A DNA stretch of 50,154 nucleotides from Lachnospiraceae bacterium (lineage in GTDB: Bacteria; Bacillota; Clostridia; Lachnospirales; Lachnospiraceae): contig JAQXGF010000120.1 of NCBI GenBank assembly GCA_029006155.1, forward strand, positions 1-50,154. Reading direction: 5' to 3'. This document shows positions 1 to 7,820 of the stretch, in pieces. The first letter of the stretch is position 1, and each line of letters starts with the position of its first letter. The position numbers and the translations under genes were made by a program. The notes under the pieces are model-generated. The model worked only from the letters and a program-made list of their open reading frames with translations, searched no databases and was not told the DNA's origin.

Positions 1-596
1 TCCACTGCCCTTTTCTCGATCCGCGACACATACGAGCGGCTGATGCCAAGCTCCTTTGCGATCTCCCGCTGCGTGCGCTCCTTGTGTCCCAGCAGCCCGT
101 AGCGCTCACAGATGACCTGCAGTTCCCGGCCACTTAAGACCCGTTCCAGACAGTCGGAAAGATGCCGCAGATTCTGCTCCCGTTCCATATCCTCCAGAAT
201 GTCGAGCGGCGGGCTCTCCAGTACATCCATCAGACGCAATTCGCGCCCTTCCTGATCGGTGCCGATCTTTTCATACATCGACACTTCGCGCATCCTCTTT
301 TTCCGGACCCGCAGCATCATCAGCAGTTCATTTTCGATACAGCGTGCCGCATAGGTCGCCAGCCGGCTGTTTTTTTCCTGGTCAAACGTCATGACCGCCT
401 TGATCAGCCCGATAATTCCGATTGAAATCAGTTCATCCGTTTCCTGATCCGGCGACTGATATTTCTTTGCCACGTGCGCTACCAGCCTTAGATTGTGCTC
501 AATCAGTGCATTTCTGGCCTCGACATCTCCCATTTGGCAACGCTTTAGATATTCCTTTTCCTGCTCAGCCAGAAGCGGCATTTTAAATGTTTTCAA
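1..596 (-). CDS. sigK: RNA polymerase sporulation sigma factor SigK (3' end cut by window)
   Basis: Mother-cell late sporulation sigma factor of the sigma-70 family. The visible reading frame has region 2 (EHNLRLVAHVAKKY, then DELISIGIIGLIKAV and RLATYAARCIENE) and runs into region 4 (RTQREIAKELGISRSYVSRI) at the window edge, so about 198 codons are visible and perhaps 30 are missing. The reading frame is continuous, so no skin-type insertion interrupts the visible part. I chose the TTG at 596, giving an N-terminus MKTFKMPLLAEQEKEYL: an AGAGGTG ribosome-binding site sits about 6 nt upstream, whereas the ATG at 581 is about 21 nt from it. The start lies directly after a terminator-like hairpin. 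Unlike SigE in this window, no long pro-sequence is visible. Identity as SigK rather than another sporulation sigma rests on overall sequence resemblance. Confidence 0.88.
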   Translation of the reverse strand, partial: MKTFKMPLLAEQEKEYLKRCQMGDVEARNALIEHNLRLVAHVAKKYQSPDQETDELISIGIIGLIKAVMTFDQEKNSRLATYAARCIENELLMMLRVRKKRMREVSMYEKIGTDQEGRELRLMDVLESPPLDILEDMEREQNLRHLSDCLERVLSGRELQVICERYGLLGHKERTQREIAKELGISRSYVSRIEKRAV

Positions 597-653
597 AAAA
601 GCACCTCTAAGCGGTTTTATGCTATCTTATGCACCAGCCCGCTTCGAAGTGCT
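594..653 (-). terminator. Terminator-like hairpin overlapping the sigK ribosome-binding site
   Basis: On the minus strand, arms at 653-639 and 614-600 pair in 14 of 15 positions (one G-U, one mismatch) around a 24-nt loop, and six T follow at 600-595. It lies after the U32 gene and fits an intrinsic terminator. The 3' arm contains the sigK ribosome-binding site and the T-run leads straight into its TTG start codon. Confidence 0.75.
623..650 (-). promoter_or_regulatory. Candidate sigma-K type promoter for sigK
   Basis: On the minus strand CATAAGATA (631-623) fits the CATAnnnTA -10 element of sigma-K promoters, and an AC dinucleotide at 650-649 stands 17 nt upstream, as in the sigma-K -35. The -10 lies in the loop of the hairpin at 594-653, so a transcript starting from it would lack the 5' arm. 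It could instead be read by sigma-E, which has a related -10. Pattern match only. Confidence 0.5.
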
Positions 654-674
654 TTTCCAATTTTTTCTTTTTTC

Positions 675-1904
675 TTACTTTTCCGCAGCCATCCGCAAAA
701 TATCATACCGGTCTGCCTGTGCATCCAGCTTAAGCCACAGCACCTGCTTCGGATGCGGCGCGCTCTCCATCGCCTCGCCGTCCTCATTTTCGATGCCAAG
801 CACCGTCGTCGTGACGTTGCTTCCATCCGGCTTCATGATCTCGATCTGATCGCCGACGAGGAACTTATTGCGCTGCTCGATGCGCACCCGGCCATCTGCT
901 CTCGTATCTCCGATGATGCCAAGATACGTATATTCTTTGATATACGTATTGCTGTCGTAGATCTGCGCTTCCGCCGACGGTTTTCCATAAAAGAAACCGG
1001 TCGTGAACTGGCGGTAGGTGCAGTTCGAGATCTGATCCAGATACCAGCTCATGTTCTGCTGATACAGCTCCGGTGATTTTGCATAGTCATCCAGTGCCTT
1101 CCGATACGTCCGCGCCACCGTCGCCACATAGAGCGCTGTCTTCATCCGGCCTTCGATCTTGAAGCTGTCGATGCCCGCGTCGATCAGATCCGGGATGTGC
1201 TCGATCATGCACAGGTCTTTGGAGTTAAAAATATACGTCCCGCGCTCATTTTCCTCGATCGGAAGGTACTCGCCCGGACGGCTCTCCTCCATGACCGCAT
1301 ATTTCCAGCGGCACGGATGGGTGCAGGCACCCTGATTCGCATCCCTGCCTGTGAAATAATTGCTCAGAAGGCACCTTCCGGAATAGGAAATGCACATCGC
1401 TCCATGCACGAACGTCTCGATCTCCAGATCATCCGGAATATGCGCCCGGATCTCTTTGATCTCTGCCATGGAGAGCTCCCGTGCGGAAACGACCCGCTTT
1501 GCTCCCTGCTCATACCAGAAACGGTATGTCTCGTAATTCGTATTATTCGCCTGCGTACTGATATGACGTTCAATTTCCGGGCAGACACGCTTTGCGATCG
1601 CAAATACACCCGGATCGGCAATGATCAGCGCATCCGGTCGGATCTCTTTCAGTTCCTCAAAATAAGCTTCCACACCTGCGAGGTCGCCATTGTGCGCGAG
1701 AATATTCGCCGTCACATATACCTTTACGCCATGCTCATGTGCAAAGGCAATGCCCTCCTTCATATCCTCCATCGAAAAATTTTTCGCCTTGGCGCGCAGC
1801 CCGAATGCTTCACCGCCAATGTATACCGCATCTGCGCCAAACACGACTGCGGTCTTCAATACCTCCAGGCTGCTCGCCGGGATCAGTAATTCTGGATGTC
1901 TCAT
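675..1904 (-). CDS. Peptidase U32 family protein, probable tRNA hydroxylation protein (TrhP/YrrO-like)
   Basis: About 409 aa. The N-terminus PELLIPASSLEVLKTAVVFG and the motif GRCLLSNYFTGRDANQGAC are typical of the U32 family. Four Cys in the pattern C-x6-C-x15-C-x3-C (from CISYSGRC to ACTHPC) match the proposed Fe-S ligands. Family members YrrN/YrrO (TrhP) of B. subtilis make 5-hydroxyuridine at tRNA position 34 using prephenate, and the methyltransferase TrmR acts next; a TrmR homologue is the next gene upstream, which supports this role. B. subtilis has two adjacent U32 genes; only one is seen here. The frame stays open to 2012, but that extension carries repeat-like sequence and ATG 1904 (MRHPELL) matches the family start. 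Collagenase-type protease activity is an older, less likely annotation. Confidence 0.85.
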   Translation of the reverse strand: MRHPELLIPASSLEVLKTAVVFGADAVYIGGEAFGLRAKAKNFSMEDMKEGIAFAHEHGVKVYVTANILAHNGDLAGVEAYFEELKEIRPDALIIADPGVFAIAKRVCPEIERHISTQANNTNYETYRFWYEQGAKRVVSARELSMAEIKEIRAHIPDDLEIETFVHGAMCISYSGRCLLSNYFTGRDANQGACTHPCRWKYAVMEESRPGEYLPIEENERGTYIFNSKDLCMIEHIPDLIDAGIDSFKIEGRMKTALYVATVARTYRKALDDYAKSPELYQQNMSWYLDQISNCTYRQFTTGFFYGKPSAEAQIYDSNTYIKEYTYLGIIGDTRADGRVRIEQRNKFLVGDQIEIMKPDGSNVTTTVLGIENEDGEAMESAPHPKQVLWLKLDAQADRYDILRMAAEK

Positions 1905-2127
1905 AGTTATTTTCTGTTCCTGTCTTTCTTCTTTTTCCTCTTCTACCTTTTTCTGGACTATCAGACAACGAGCCAAGTGTGATACCTGACCTCGTTGCTT
2001 ACAACAAAGCATCTTATTCTATCCTATATAAACAACATTCCATACTTTGTCCGTGATACATCGCCGCAAGATCCTGCTGTCATTCTTGCTGCCAAACCAT
2101 ATTGGATTGCCTGCAATGGGTCTTTCC
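1905..2127. other. Intergenic region with a repeat fragment
   Basis: No gene is seen in this gap between trmR and the U32 gene. The 13-mer CAACGAGCCAAGT at 1966-1978 occurs again at 36615-36627 in the ftsQ-ftsZ gap, which suggests a decayed copy of the same intergenic repeat. The extended N-terminus of the U32 frame would be made from this sequence, a reason to reject it. Confidence 0.4.
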
Positions 2128-2793
2128 TCACGCTTCCGGCAGTACAATCTCTTCCTTCTGCTTCACCGTCACCGCTGCCCCGTCCCCGACCGGTACGATC
2201 GAGGTTAACAGTCCGTCCGTATGCTTGAGCACATAGAGGTACTCCCGCATCCGCCGGTAGATCGTCCGGTTCCGGCGCTCCACCGCATAATGGGACTCGA
2301 TGATATCGCCATCCTGCAGCACATTATCGGAAATCAGAATGCCGCCCGTGCGCAGAAGCCGCAGCGCATCCGGCAGAAAATGAATGTACTGCCCCTTTGC
2401 TGCATCCATAAAGATCATATCATAGGTCCCGGTGAGTTCCTGCATGATCGCAAGTGCATCCCCCTCCAGCAGTGTGATGCGATGTTCCATACCGGCTTTT
2501 CGGAAATTCTCCTTTGCCACCGGGATCCGTTTTTCATATTTTTCAATCGTTGTGATGTGACAGTCTTCCGTATTCGCTGCCATCAGAAGCGCCGAAAATC
2601 CGACTGCCGTGCCAACCTCCAAGATCTGCTTTGGCTGATGCATCACAAGCAGCACCTTCAAAAAACTCTGCATATCCTGTCGGATAATCGGGACGTCATC
2701 CCGCAGTGCCTCCTGCTCCAGCTCATCCAGAAACGTACCGTTCCCGGTATCCAGAGAATTGATGTACACCGACATCCGTTCCGGTATGATCAT
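2128..2793 (-). CDS. trmR: tRNA 5-hydroxyuridine O-methyltransferase TrmR (YrrM family)
   Basis: 221 aa class I SAM-dependent O-methyltransferase of the COMT-like family. The SAM-binding motif is ILEVGTAVGFSALLMA (about residues 58-73), followed by ITTIEKYEKR, the acidic FMDAAKGQY and the metal-binding ISDNVLQDGDI. In B. subtilis TrmR converts ho5U34 to mo5U34 in tRNA, following U32-type hydroxylases; the U32 gene lies directly downstream on the same strand, which favours this function over a catechol methyltransferase. It starts 12 nt after the YlbF-family gene and is probably cotranscribed with rnj and ylbF. Confidence 0.85.
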   Translation of the reverse strand: MIIPERMSVYINSLDTGNGTFLDELEQEALRDDVPIIRQDMQSFLKVLLVMHQPKQILEVGTAVGFSALLMAANTEDCHITTIEKYEKRIPVAKENFRKAGMEHRITLLEGDALAIMQELTGTYDMIFMDAAKGQYIHFLPDALRLLRTGGILISDNVLQDGDIIESHYAVERRNRTIYRRMREYLYVLKHTDGLLTSIVPVGDGAAVTVKQKEEIVLPEA

Positions 2794-2805
2794 GTCTCCT
2801 CCTGC

Positions 2806-3168
2806 CTACAGCTCGATACCTGCTGTCACTTCTTCTGTATCAAGATCTACCGCCCGCGTCACCTGCAGCGTGATCTTCTGAATCATCCGGCAGACCCGCA
2901 GCTCGCTCTCAAGGAACTCCTCCACCAGTGGCTCCCGGCGAAATGCTTCATAATCCCGCGTAATGCGCTCCATCTCTCCGTACATATCGAGCGGTTCTCT
3001 GGAATTCTGCACCTCATAGACATGACGGCGGAACGCGCCGATCTTCGTATGAAGCTCCGGATTCTTTTTTACCTCATCTCTCACCCGACAGAATCTCTGA
3101 TACTCCTGGCTCTCCTGAATCGCCTTAACGAGCGATTCGGTACATGTTTCGATCTGATTCATGTCCAT
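2806..3168 (-). CDS. YlbF/YmcA family protein
   Basis: 120 aa, almost entirely helical, with the family pattern of an early helix (LVKAIQESQEYQRF), a central KNPELHTKIGAFRRHVYEVQ and a long C-terminal helix. In B. subtilis YlbF and YmcA, with YaaT, form a complex that modulates RNase Y and mRNA maturation. The gene starts 6 nt after the RNase J stop, so an RNA-decay role is plausible from both family and context. The direct partner here is not known. Start ATG 3168; the Met at residue 3 is an alternative. Confidence 0.8.
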   Translation of the reverse strand: MDMNQIETCTESLVKAIQESQEYQRFCRVRDEVKKNPELHTKIGAFRRHVYEVQNSREPLDMYGEMERITRDYEAFRREPLVEEFLESELRVCRMIQKITLQVTRAVDLDTEEVTAGIEL

Positions 3169-3174
3169 CCCGCC

Positions 3175-4842
3175 TTACTCTACTTCCATAATGATCGGAA
3201 GGATCATCGGGCGGCGTTTCGTGCGCTTCCAGAGGAATTCGCCAAGCGAATCCCGGATCGCCGTCTTCATCTTGCCCCAGTCGGTGACATGATGGGAGAT
3301 ACATCCCTCCATCGCCGTCTGCACGATCTCGCGTGCCTCTTCCATGAGATCCTCTGCCTCACGCACATAGACAAATCCACGGGAAACGATATCCGGCCCG
3401 GAGAGAATCTGATTCGAATAACGCTCCAGCGTCAGCACCGCGATCACAATGCCGTCTTCCGCCAGATGCTGACGGTCGCGCAGCACGATATTTCCGACAT
3501 CGCCCACGCCGAGTCCGTCGACCAGAATCGATCCGGTCTGCACATGTCCGGTCACCTTTGCACTCTCGTCATCCATCTCCAGCACATCGCCGGTCTTTAA
3601 AATGAAAATGTGATCCTTCTCAATGCCAAGGTTCTCTGCCAGCGTCGCCTGTGCCTTTAAATGACGATATTCTCCATGTACCGGGATCGCATACTTTGGA
3701 TGTACCAGCGTGTAGATCAGCTTGATCTCCTCCTGACATGCATGCCCGGAAACGTGTACATCCTGGAAAATCACATTTGCACCCTTCATATAAAGCTCGT
3801 TGATGACTTTGGAAACGGCTTTCTCATTGCCCGGAATCGGGTTCGAGCTGAAAATGACCGTATCGCCCGGCTTGATCACTACCTTTTTATGCACATTTGC
3901 CGCCATACGTGACAGAGCTGCCATCGACTCGCCCTGGCTTCCGGTCGTGATCAGTACCATCTGGTTGTCCGGATAATTTTTCATCTGTTCCAGCTCAATC
4001 AGCGTATTGTCCGGAATATTCAGATAGCCAAGCTCGGAAGCCGTGGCGATGACATTGACCATGCTCCGTCCCTCGACGACGACCTTCCGCCCGTATTTAT
4101 ACGCCGTATTAATGATCTGCTGCACACGGTCCACGTTGGATGCAAAAGTCGCAATGATGATCCGGTGATCCTTATTTTCTGCAAACAGGTTGTCGATCGT
4201 GCGTCCGACCGTCCGCTCGGATGCAGTAAATCCCGGACGCTCCGCATTGGTGCTGTCACACATCAGCGCCAGCACGCCCTTTTTCCCGATCTCTGCAAAG
4301 CGCTGCAAATCGATGGCGTCACCAAATACCGGCGTATAGTCGACCTTAAAGTCTCCCGTGTGTACCACGATACCGGCCGGAGAATAGATCGCCAGCGCGA
4401 CGGCATCCTGAATGCTGTGGTTCGTCTTGATAAATTCGATCCGGAATTCCCCTAAATTGATCGACTGTCCCGGCTTTACGACTTTGCGCTTTGTACCGCG
4501 CATCAGATTGTGCTCGGTCAGCTTCCGCTCGATCAGGCCCATCGTCAGCTTCGTCGCATAGAGCGGTACATTCAGTTCCCTCAGAATATACGGAAGCGCA
4601 CCGATATGGTCTTCATGTCCATGGGTAAATACCATACCCTTGACCTTATCAATGTTGTCCTTCAAATAAGTGACATCCGGAATGACTACATCGATTCCGA
4701 GCATATCGTTTTCCGGAAATGCCATTCCGCAGTCTACTACGATAATACTGTCATTGTACTCAAATGCTGTAATATTCATTCCAATCAGTCCGAGTCCGCC
4801 GATTGGAATTACTTTTAGTTTCATATTTTGTGCTTTTTTCAA
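3175..4842 (-). CDS. rnj: Ribonuclease J
   Basis: 555 aa metallo-beta-lactamase/beta-CASP ribonuclease with 5'-exo and endonuclease activity, central to mRNA decay and rRNA maturation in Firmicutes. The zinc motif HGHEDHIGALPY lies near residue 75, HTGDFK near 160, MCDSTNAERPGFT near 195 and the beta-CASP signature HVSGHA near 365; the C-terminal domain ends RRPMILPIIMEV. The length matches RNase J1/J2. The start is TTG 4842, which has a GGAGGTG site 6 nt upstream; the in-frame ATG seven codons later has none. The upstream leader forms two hairpins. Only one rnj gene is in the window, so J1 versus J2 is not assigned. Confidence 0.95.
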   Translation of the reverse strand: MKKAQNMKLKVIPIGGLGLIGMNITAFEYNDSIIVVDCGMAFPENDMLGIDVVIPDVTYLKDNIDKVKGMVFTHGHEDHIGALPYILRELNVPLYATKLTMGLIERKLTEHNLMRGTKRKVVKPGQSINLGEFRIEFIKTNHSIQDAVALAIYSPAGIVVHTGDFKVDYTPVFGDAIDLQRFAEIGKKGVLALMCDSTNAERPGFTASERTVGRTIDNLFAENKDHRIIIATFASNVDRVQQIINTAYKYGRKVVVEGRSMVNVIATASELGYLNIPDNTLIELEQMKNYPDNQMVLITTGSQGESMAALSRMAANVHKKVVIKPGDTVIFSSNPIPGNEKAVSKVINELYMKGANVIFQDVHVSGHACQEEIKLIYTLVHPKYAIPVHGEYRHLKAQATLAENLGIEKDHIFILKTGDVLEMDDESAKVTGHVQTGSILVDGLGVGDVGNIVLRDRQHLAEDGIVIAVLTLERYSNQILSGPDIVSRGFVYVREAEDLMEEAREIVQTAMEGCISHHVTDWGKMKTAIRDSLGEFLWKRTKRRPMILPIIMEVE

Positions 4843-4858
4843 TCTGCACCTCCATTTC

Positions 4859-4904
4859 TACGTGATCTGCCACGTAAAGAGCAGAATACCGTTCCGGCAT
4901 TCTG
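4859..4904 (-). promoter_or_regulatory. Two hairpins in the RNase J leader
   Basis: On the minus strand CAGAATGCCG-GAA-CGGTATTCTG (4904-4882) forms a 10-bp stem with a 3-nt loop, and TACGTG-GCAGAT-CACGTA (4876-4859) a 6-bp stem. They stand just upstream of the rnj ribosome-binding site with no T-run, so they are not a terminator. A role in mRNA stability or autocontrol is inference. The rest of the 189-nt gap (4843-5031) holds no convincing gene. Confidence 0.5.
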
Positions 4905-5031
4905 TATCCGTCAGTTTCCGTTCCCATAAGCAGTAAGCCATCTTTCCTGTGTAGATATCTGGCGACCGCTACCGGGCATTTATGTTCTGCGTCACACAGC
5001 GACATGTTTTCATTTGATCTCGTCGTATTCG

Positions 5032-5298
5032 TTACAGTTCTAGGTCAACATCCTCGAGCAGTTCCGCAAAAATCTTTGAGACTGCCTCCAGCTCCCCGTC
5101 GTCCTCTACAAATACATATCTGGCCTCAGCTTCTCCATCTTCTGAGAGGTCTTTTAAAATATAAGCTTCCGCTTCTTCATCATCTTCTGATTCTGTCACC
5201 AGCAGGTAGGAAACGCCTGCAATTCTCGTTTCTTCCACAACAAAGAACCCGACCGTCTCATTTTCTCCGTCCGGGCAAAACTCTATTCTTTTATTCAT
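5032..5298 (-). CDS. DUF1292 family protein (YrzB-like)
   Basis: 88 aa, very acidic. It shows the DUF1292 pattern: a short beta segment ([20 protein letters not shown]) followed by an acidic stretch ([17 protein letters not shown]) and [15 protein letters not shown]. Its function is unknown. In Firmicutes it follows ireB (yrzL) and ruvX (yrrK), exactly as here, and it overlaps the ruvX 3' end by 8 nt, so it is surely in the same operon. Confidence 0.85.
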   Translation of the reverse strand: MNKRIEFCPDGENETVGFFVVEETRIAGVSYLLVTESEDDEEAEAYILKDLSEDGEAEARYVFVEDDGELEAVSKIFAELLEDVDLEL

Positions 5299-5728
5299 TC
5301 GATGTCCTTTCGCGGCTGTCCAGATATCCCTGCAGGATATATACGGCTGCCAGCATGTCTACATAATCCTTCCGGTTCTCGCGGCGCACGCCGCCCTCGA
5401 TCAGTGTCCGGTTCGCCGCTACGGTAGTGAGGCGCTCGTCCCACATCACGACCGGCAATCCCGTCCTGCGCTCCAGCATTTCTTTAAATGCCAGTGATTT
5501 TTCTGCACGTTCCCCAATGGTATTGTTCATATTTTTCGGAAAACCAAGCACGATCTCCGTCACTTCATACTCTTTCACGAGCTCCTCGATCCTTGCCAGT
5601 GTCCTCCGAAGCTTATTTTCCGATGTCCGGCGCACGATCTCGATTCCCTGTGCAGTGATGCCAAGCGGATCACTGACAGCCACCCCCACGGTCTTGGAAC
5701 CGAAATCAAGGCCCATGATCCGGATCAT
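5291..5728 (-). CDS. ruvX: Putative Holliday junction resolvase RuvX/YqgF (pre-16S rRNA nuclease)
   Basis: 145 aa RNase H-fold nuclease. The catalytic Asp motif is [18 protein letters not shown] at the N-terminus, with [18 protein letters not shown] in the middle, [14 protein letters not shown], and a C-terminal [18 protein letters not shown] carrying the last Asp. YqgF proteins are implicated in 16S rRNA 5'-end processing and possibly Holliday junction resolution. It overlaps ireB by 4 nt and the DUF1292 gene by 8 nt. Confidence 0.93.
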   Translation of the reverse strand: MIRIMGLDFGSKTVGVAVSDPLGITAQGIEIVRRTSENKLRRTLARIEELVKEYEVTEIVLGFPKNMNNTIGERAEKSLAFKEMLERRTGLPVVMWDERLTTVAANRTLIEGGVRRENRKDYVDMLAAVYILQGYLDSRERTSNE

Positions 5729-6003
5729 TCCTGCTCCGGTTCCCAGGACCGGTTCTTGATATACTCACGGAGCAGCTCCTCTACGAGCTCGTCCCGTTCT
5801 ACCTTCATAATCATGCTGCGCGCATTTTTATAGCTGGTAATATAAGTCGGATCCCCGGACATAATATAGCCGACAATCTGGTTCACCGGATTGTAGCCTT
5901 TCTCCGCCATCGCGTTGTACACGAGGTCGAATACCTTTTTCACACGAAGCTCCGGGTCCGTGTTAAAGGAAAAATATTGTGTGTTATTAATCTCTGCCAT
6001 CAT
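5725..6003 (-). CDS. ireB: IreB family regulatory phosphoprotein (UPF0297)
   Basis: 92 aa. It has the family signature [25 protein letters not shown] followed by [22 protein letters not shown]; stretches such as [20 protein letters not shown] are near-invariant in UPF0297. In Enterococcus IreB is phosphorylated by the PASTA kinase IreK and limits cephalosporin resistance, so it links to cell-wall stress signalling. It is the first gene of the ireB-ruvX-DUF1292 operon. Start ATG 6003 or 6000 (two consecutive Met). Confidence 0.93.
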   Translation of the reverse strand: MMAEINNTQYFSFNTDPELRVKKVFDLVYNAMAEKGYNPVNQIVGYIMSGDPTYITSYKNARSMIMKVERDELVEELLREYIKNRSWEPEQE

Positions 6004-6042
6004 TCCACGCCCTTATCTAAACTTTTGTACCTTTCAACTATA

Positions 6043-7386
6043 TCATTCCTTTTTCATTCTTTCAACCGGTTTTTTCGTAAATAAAAATACATGTTCTGCC
6101 GGTCCCGGCTGTAAAATGCCGGTCAGCTCCCGGTTCGCATAATCCTGATCGGCCGGGATCGCCACACGGATGTATTCCTTTGTATAGCCGACAAAATACG
6201 GCTTCTCATCAATCGTAACCTGCTCCTCGAAGAGCACCTCTACCGGCTTTCCGAGCCAGCTCTGCTCAAATTTTGTCCGGTTCTCTTCGCCAAGCGCGAG
6301 CAACCGGTCGCTGCGCACGCCCTTGACAGACTCCGGGATCTGATCCGGCATCACAGCCGCCTTTGTCCCCTGTCTGCGGGAATATTTGAAAATATGCGTC
6401 TCATACAGTCCGATCCGCGTAAGAAAGTCCACCGTCGTCGCAAATTCCTCTTCCGTCTCACCCGGGAATCCGACGATCACATCCGTCGTCAGTGCCGGCT
6501 GATCAAATGCCTCCCGTAAAATCCGGCATTTTTCCTCAAACTCCCCGGACGTATAGCGGCGGTTCATCCTTTTCAGCACCGTATCGCAGCCGCTCTGCAA
6601 GGAGAGATGAAAATGTGGACACACCTTCGGAAGGGAGGATAAGGTATGTGCAAATTCCGGCGTGACAATGCCCGGCTCCAGAGAGCCAAGCCGGATCCGT
6701 GTGATACCTTCCACCCCATGTACCGCCTGAATCAGCTCGGTCAGGTTTGTCCCGAGATCCACACCGTAGGAACTCAGATGGATACCGGTCAGAACGACCT
6801 CATGGCAGCCACTCTTTGCGAGCATGCTCACCTCGTTCAGCACATCGTCCATCGCCCGGCTGCGCACCCGTCCGCGGGCAAACGGAATAATGCAGTACGT
6901 GCAGAACTGATTGCATCCATCCTGTACTTTGATGTCCGCCCGTGTGCGCGCTTCTGTACGGTTGATCTGGAGGTTCTCATATTCTTTTGTATGATTGATG
7001 TCAATTTTATCGGAAAATGCCTCCTGCTCTGCACATTGGCGTTCCTCATACTCCCTGAGCACGGCAAGCAGCTCCCCTTTCCGGTTATTGCCGAGCACGA
7101 TATCGATCGCCGGATCTTTTTCTGCCGCACCGTCCGCTGTCTCTACGTAGCAGCCGGTCGCCACGACGATGGCATCCGGGTTCATTTTGTGCGCCTTGTG
7201 CAACATCTGTCTGGATTTGCGGTCGGCGATGTTCGTCACCGTACACGTATTAATCACATAGACATCTGCGCCCGGCTCGAACGGCACGATCTCATATCCC
7301 GCTTCCTCAAGCAGCTGCCGCATGGCCTCTGTCTCATATGCATTTACTTTACAGCCCAGGTTATGCAGGGCAGCCTTTTTTCTCAT
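6043..7386 (-). CDS. mtaB: tRNA (t6A37) methylthiotransferase MtaB
   Basis: Radical-SAM methylthiotransferase, about 447 aa, that converts t6A to ms2t6A at tRNA position 37. The UPF0004 domain starts AALHNLGCKVNAYETEAM and carries the first Fe-S cluster cysteines (LGCKVN, INTCTVT, ATGCYVE). The radical-SAM triad is CNQFCTYCIIPFARGRVRS, followed by the conserved LTGIHLSSYG and SLQSGCD, and a short C-terminal TRAM region. ATG 7386 (MRKKAALHN) is preferred over the upstream in-frame start at 7413 because GGAGGCGG stands 4-9 nt before it. Paralogue MiaB is excluded by the LGCKVN motif. Confidence 0.93.
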   Translation of the reverse strand: MRKKAALHNLGCKVNAYETEAMRQLLEEAGYEIVPFEPGADVYVINTCTVTNIADRKSRQMLHKAHKMNPDAIVVATGCYVETADGAAEKDPAIDIVLGNNRKGELLAVLREYEERQCAEQEAFSDKIDINHTKEYENLQINRTEARTRADIKVQDGCNQFCTYCIIPFARGRVRSRAMDDVLNEVSMLAKSGCHEVVLTGIHLSSYGVDLGTNLTELIQAVHGVEGITRIRLGSLEPGIVTPEFAHTLSSLPKVCPHFHLSLQSGCDTVLKRMNRRYTSGEFEEKCRILREAFDQPALTTDVIVGFPGETEEEFATTVDFLTRIGLYETHIFKYSRRQGTKAAVMPDQIPESVKGVRSDRLLALGEENRTKFEQSWLGKPVEVLFEEQVTIDEKPYFVGYTKEYIRVAIPADQDYANRELTGILQPGPAEHVFLFTKKPVERMKKE

Positions 7387-7446
7387 TTTTCCGCCTCCAT
7401 TCGGCAAATTCACGAATAAATCACAGTTTCTTAGTAGCTTTTCAGC

Positions 7447-7475
7447 TTGACTTTTCCTATTGCACCCGTTAATAT
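7447..7475 (+). promoter_or_regulatory. Sigma-A promoter of the HPr-like gene
   Basis: TTGACT at 7447-7452 and TAATAT at 7470-7475 are separated by exactly 17 nt. CACCC and GGGTG flank the -10 and could pair or bind a regulator. The ribosome-binding site GGGAGGA follows at 7506-7512. Confidence 0.8.
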
Positions 7476-7520
7476 GTGGGTGTAACCCGCTGACATCTCA
7501 ATTATGGGAGGAACAACGAC

Positions 7521-7751
7521 ATGAAAACAGTACAGATTTCTTTAAATTCGATCGACAAAGTAAAGTCTTTTGTAAATGACATCACCAAGTTCAACAATGA
7601 TTTCGACCTCGTATCCGGCAGATACGTCATTGATGCGAAGTCCATCATGGGTATCTTCAGCCTGGATCTCTCCAAGCCGATCAATCTGAACATTCACGCA
7701 GAAGAGAATATGGACGATATCTTAAAGGTACTCGCTCCGTACATCATTTAA
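7521..7751 (+). CDS. HPr-like protein lacking the phosphorylatable histidine
   Basis: 76 aa. The second half carries the HPr serine-46 region, KSIMGIFSLDLSKPINLNI, closely like HPr KSIMGVMSL, and the overall beta-alpha layout and length fit HPr/Crh. In the N-terminal half the HPr active-site segment GIHARP aligns with SIDKVK, so His-15 is replaced, apparently by Asp, and the Arg-17/Pro-18 pair is lost. It therefore cannot take phosphate from enzyme I in the usual way but may still be a Ser-46 substrate of HPr kinase, as Crh is in Bacillus. It is monocistronic, with its own sigma-A promoter and terminator, between minus-strand tRNA modification genes. A regulatory rather than transport role is inference. 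Confidence 0.75.
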   Translation: MKTVQISLNSIDKVKSFVNDITKFNNDFDLVSGRYVIDAKSIMGIFSLDLSKPINLNIHAEENMDDILKVLAPYII

Positions 7752-7782
7752 TCTACGGTTTCACATATCTCTTACAAAAAGC

Positions 7783-7818
7783 AGGCCGCGGCAAGTGATT
7801 GCCGAGGTCTATTTTTTG
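7783..7818 (+). terminator. Intrinsic terminator of the HPr-like gene
   Basis: AGGCCGCGGCAA (7783-7794) pairs with TTGCCGAGGTCT (7799-7810), with one mismatch and one G-U, around a 4-nt loop, and TATTTTTTG follows. Confidence 0.85.
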
Positions 7819-7820
7819 TC

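Noticed and set aside
1..596. skin-type interruption of sigK
   Set aside because: The visible sigK frame is continuous; an insertion could only lie in the missing 3' end.
2221..3600. 459-codon open frame on the plus strand
   Set aside because: Antisense to trmR, ylbF and rnj, all with clear family motifs; the translation is rich in His, Leu and Arg and resembles no protein.
4760..5005. 81-codon minus-strand frame upstream of rnj
   Set aside because: No ribosome-binding site, overlaps the rnj start in another frame, and covers the leader hairpins.
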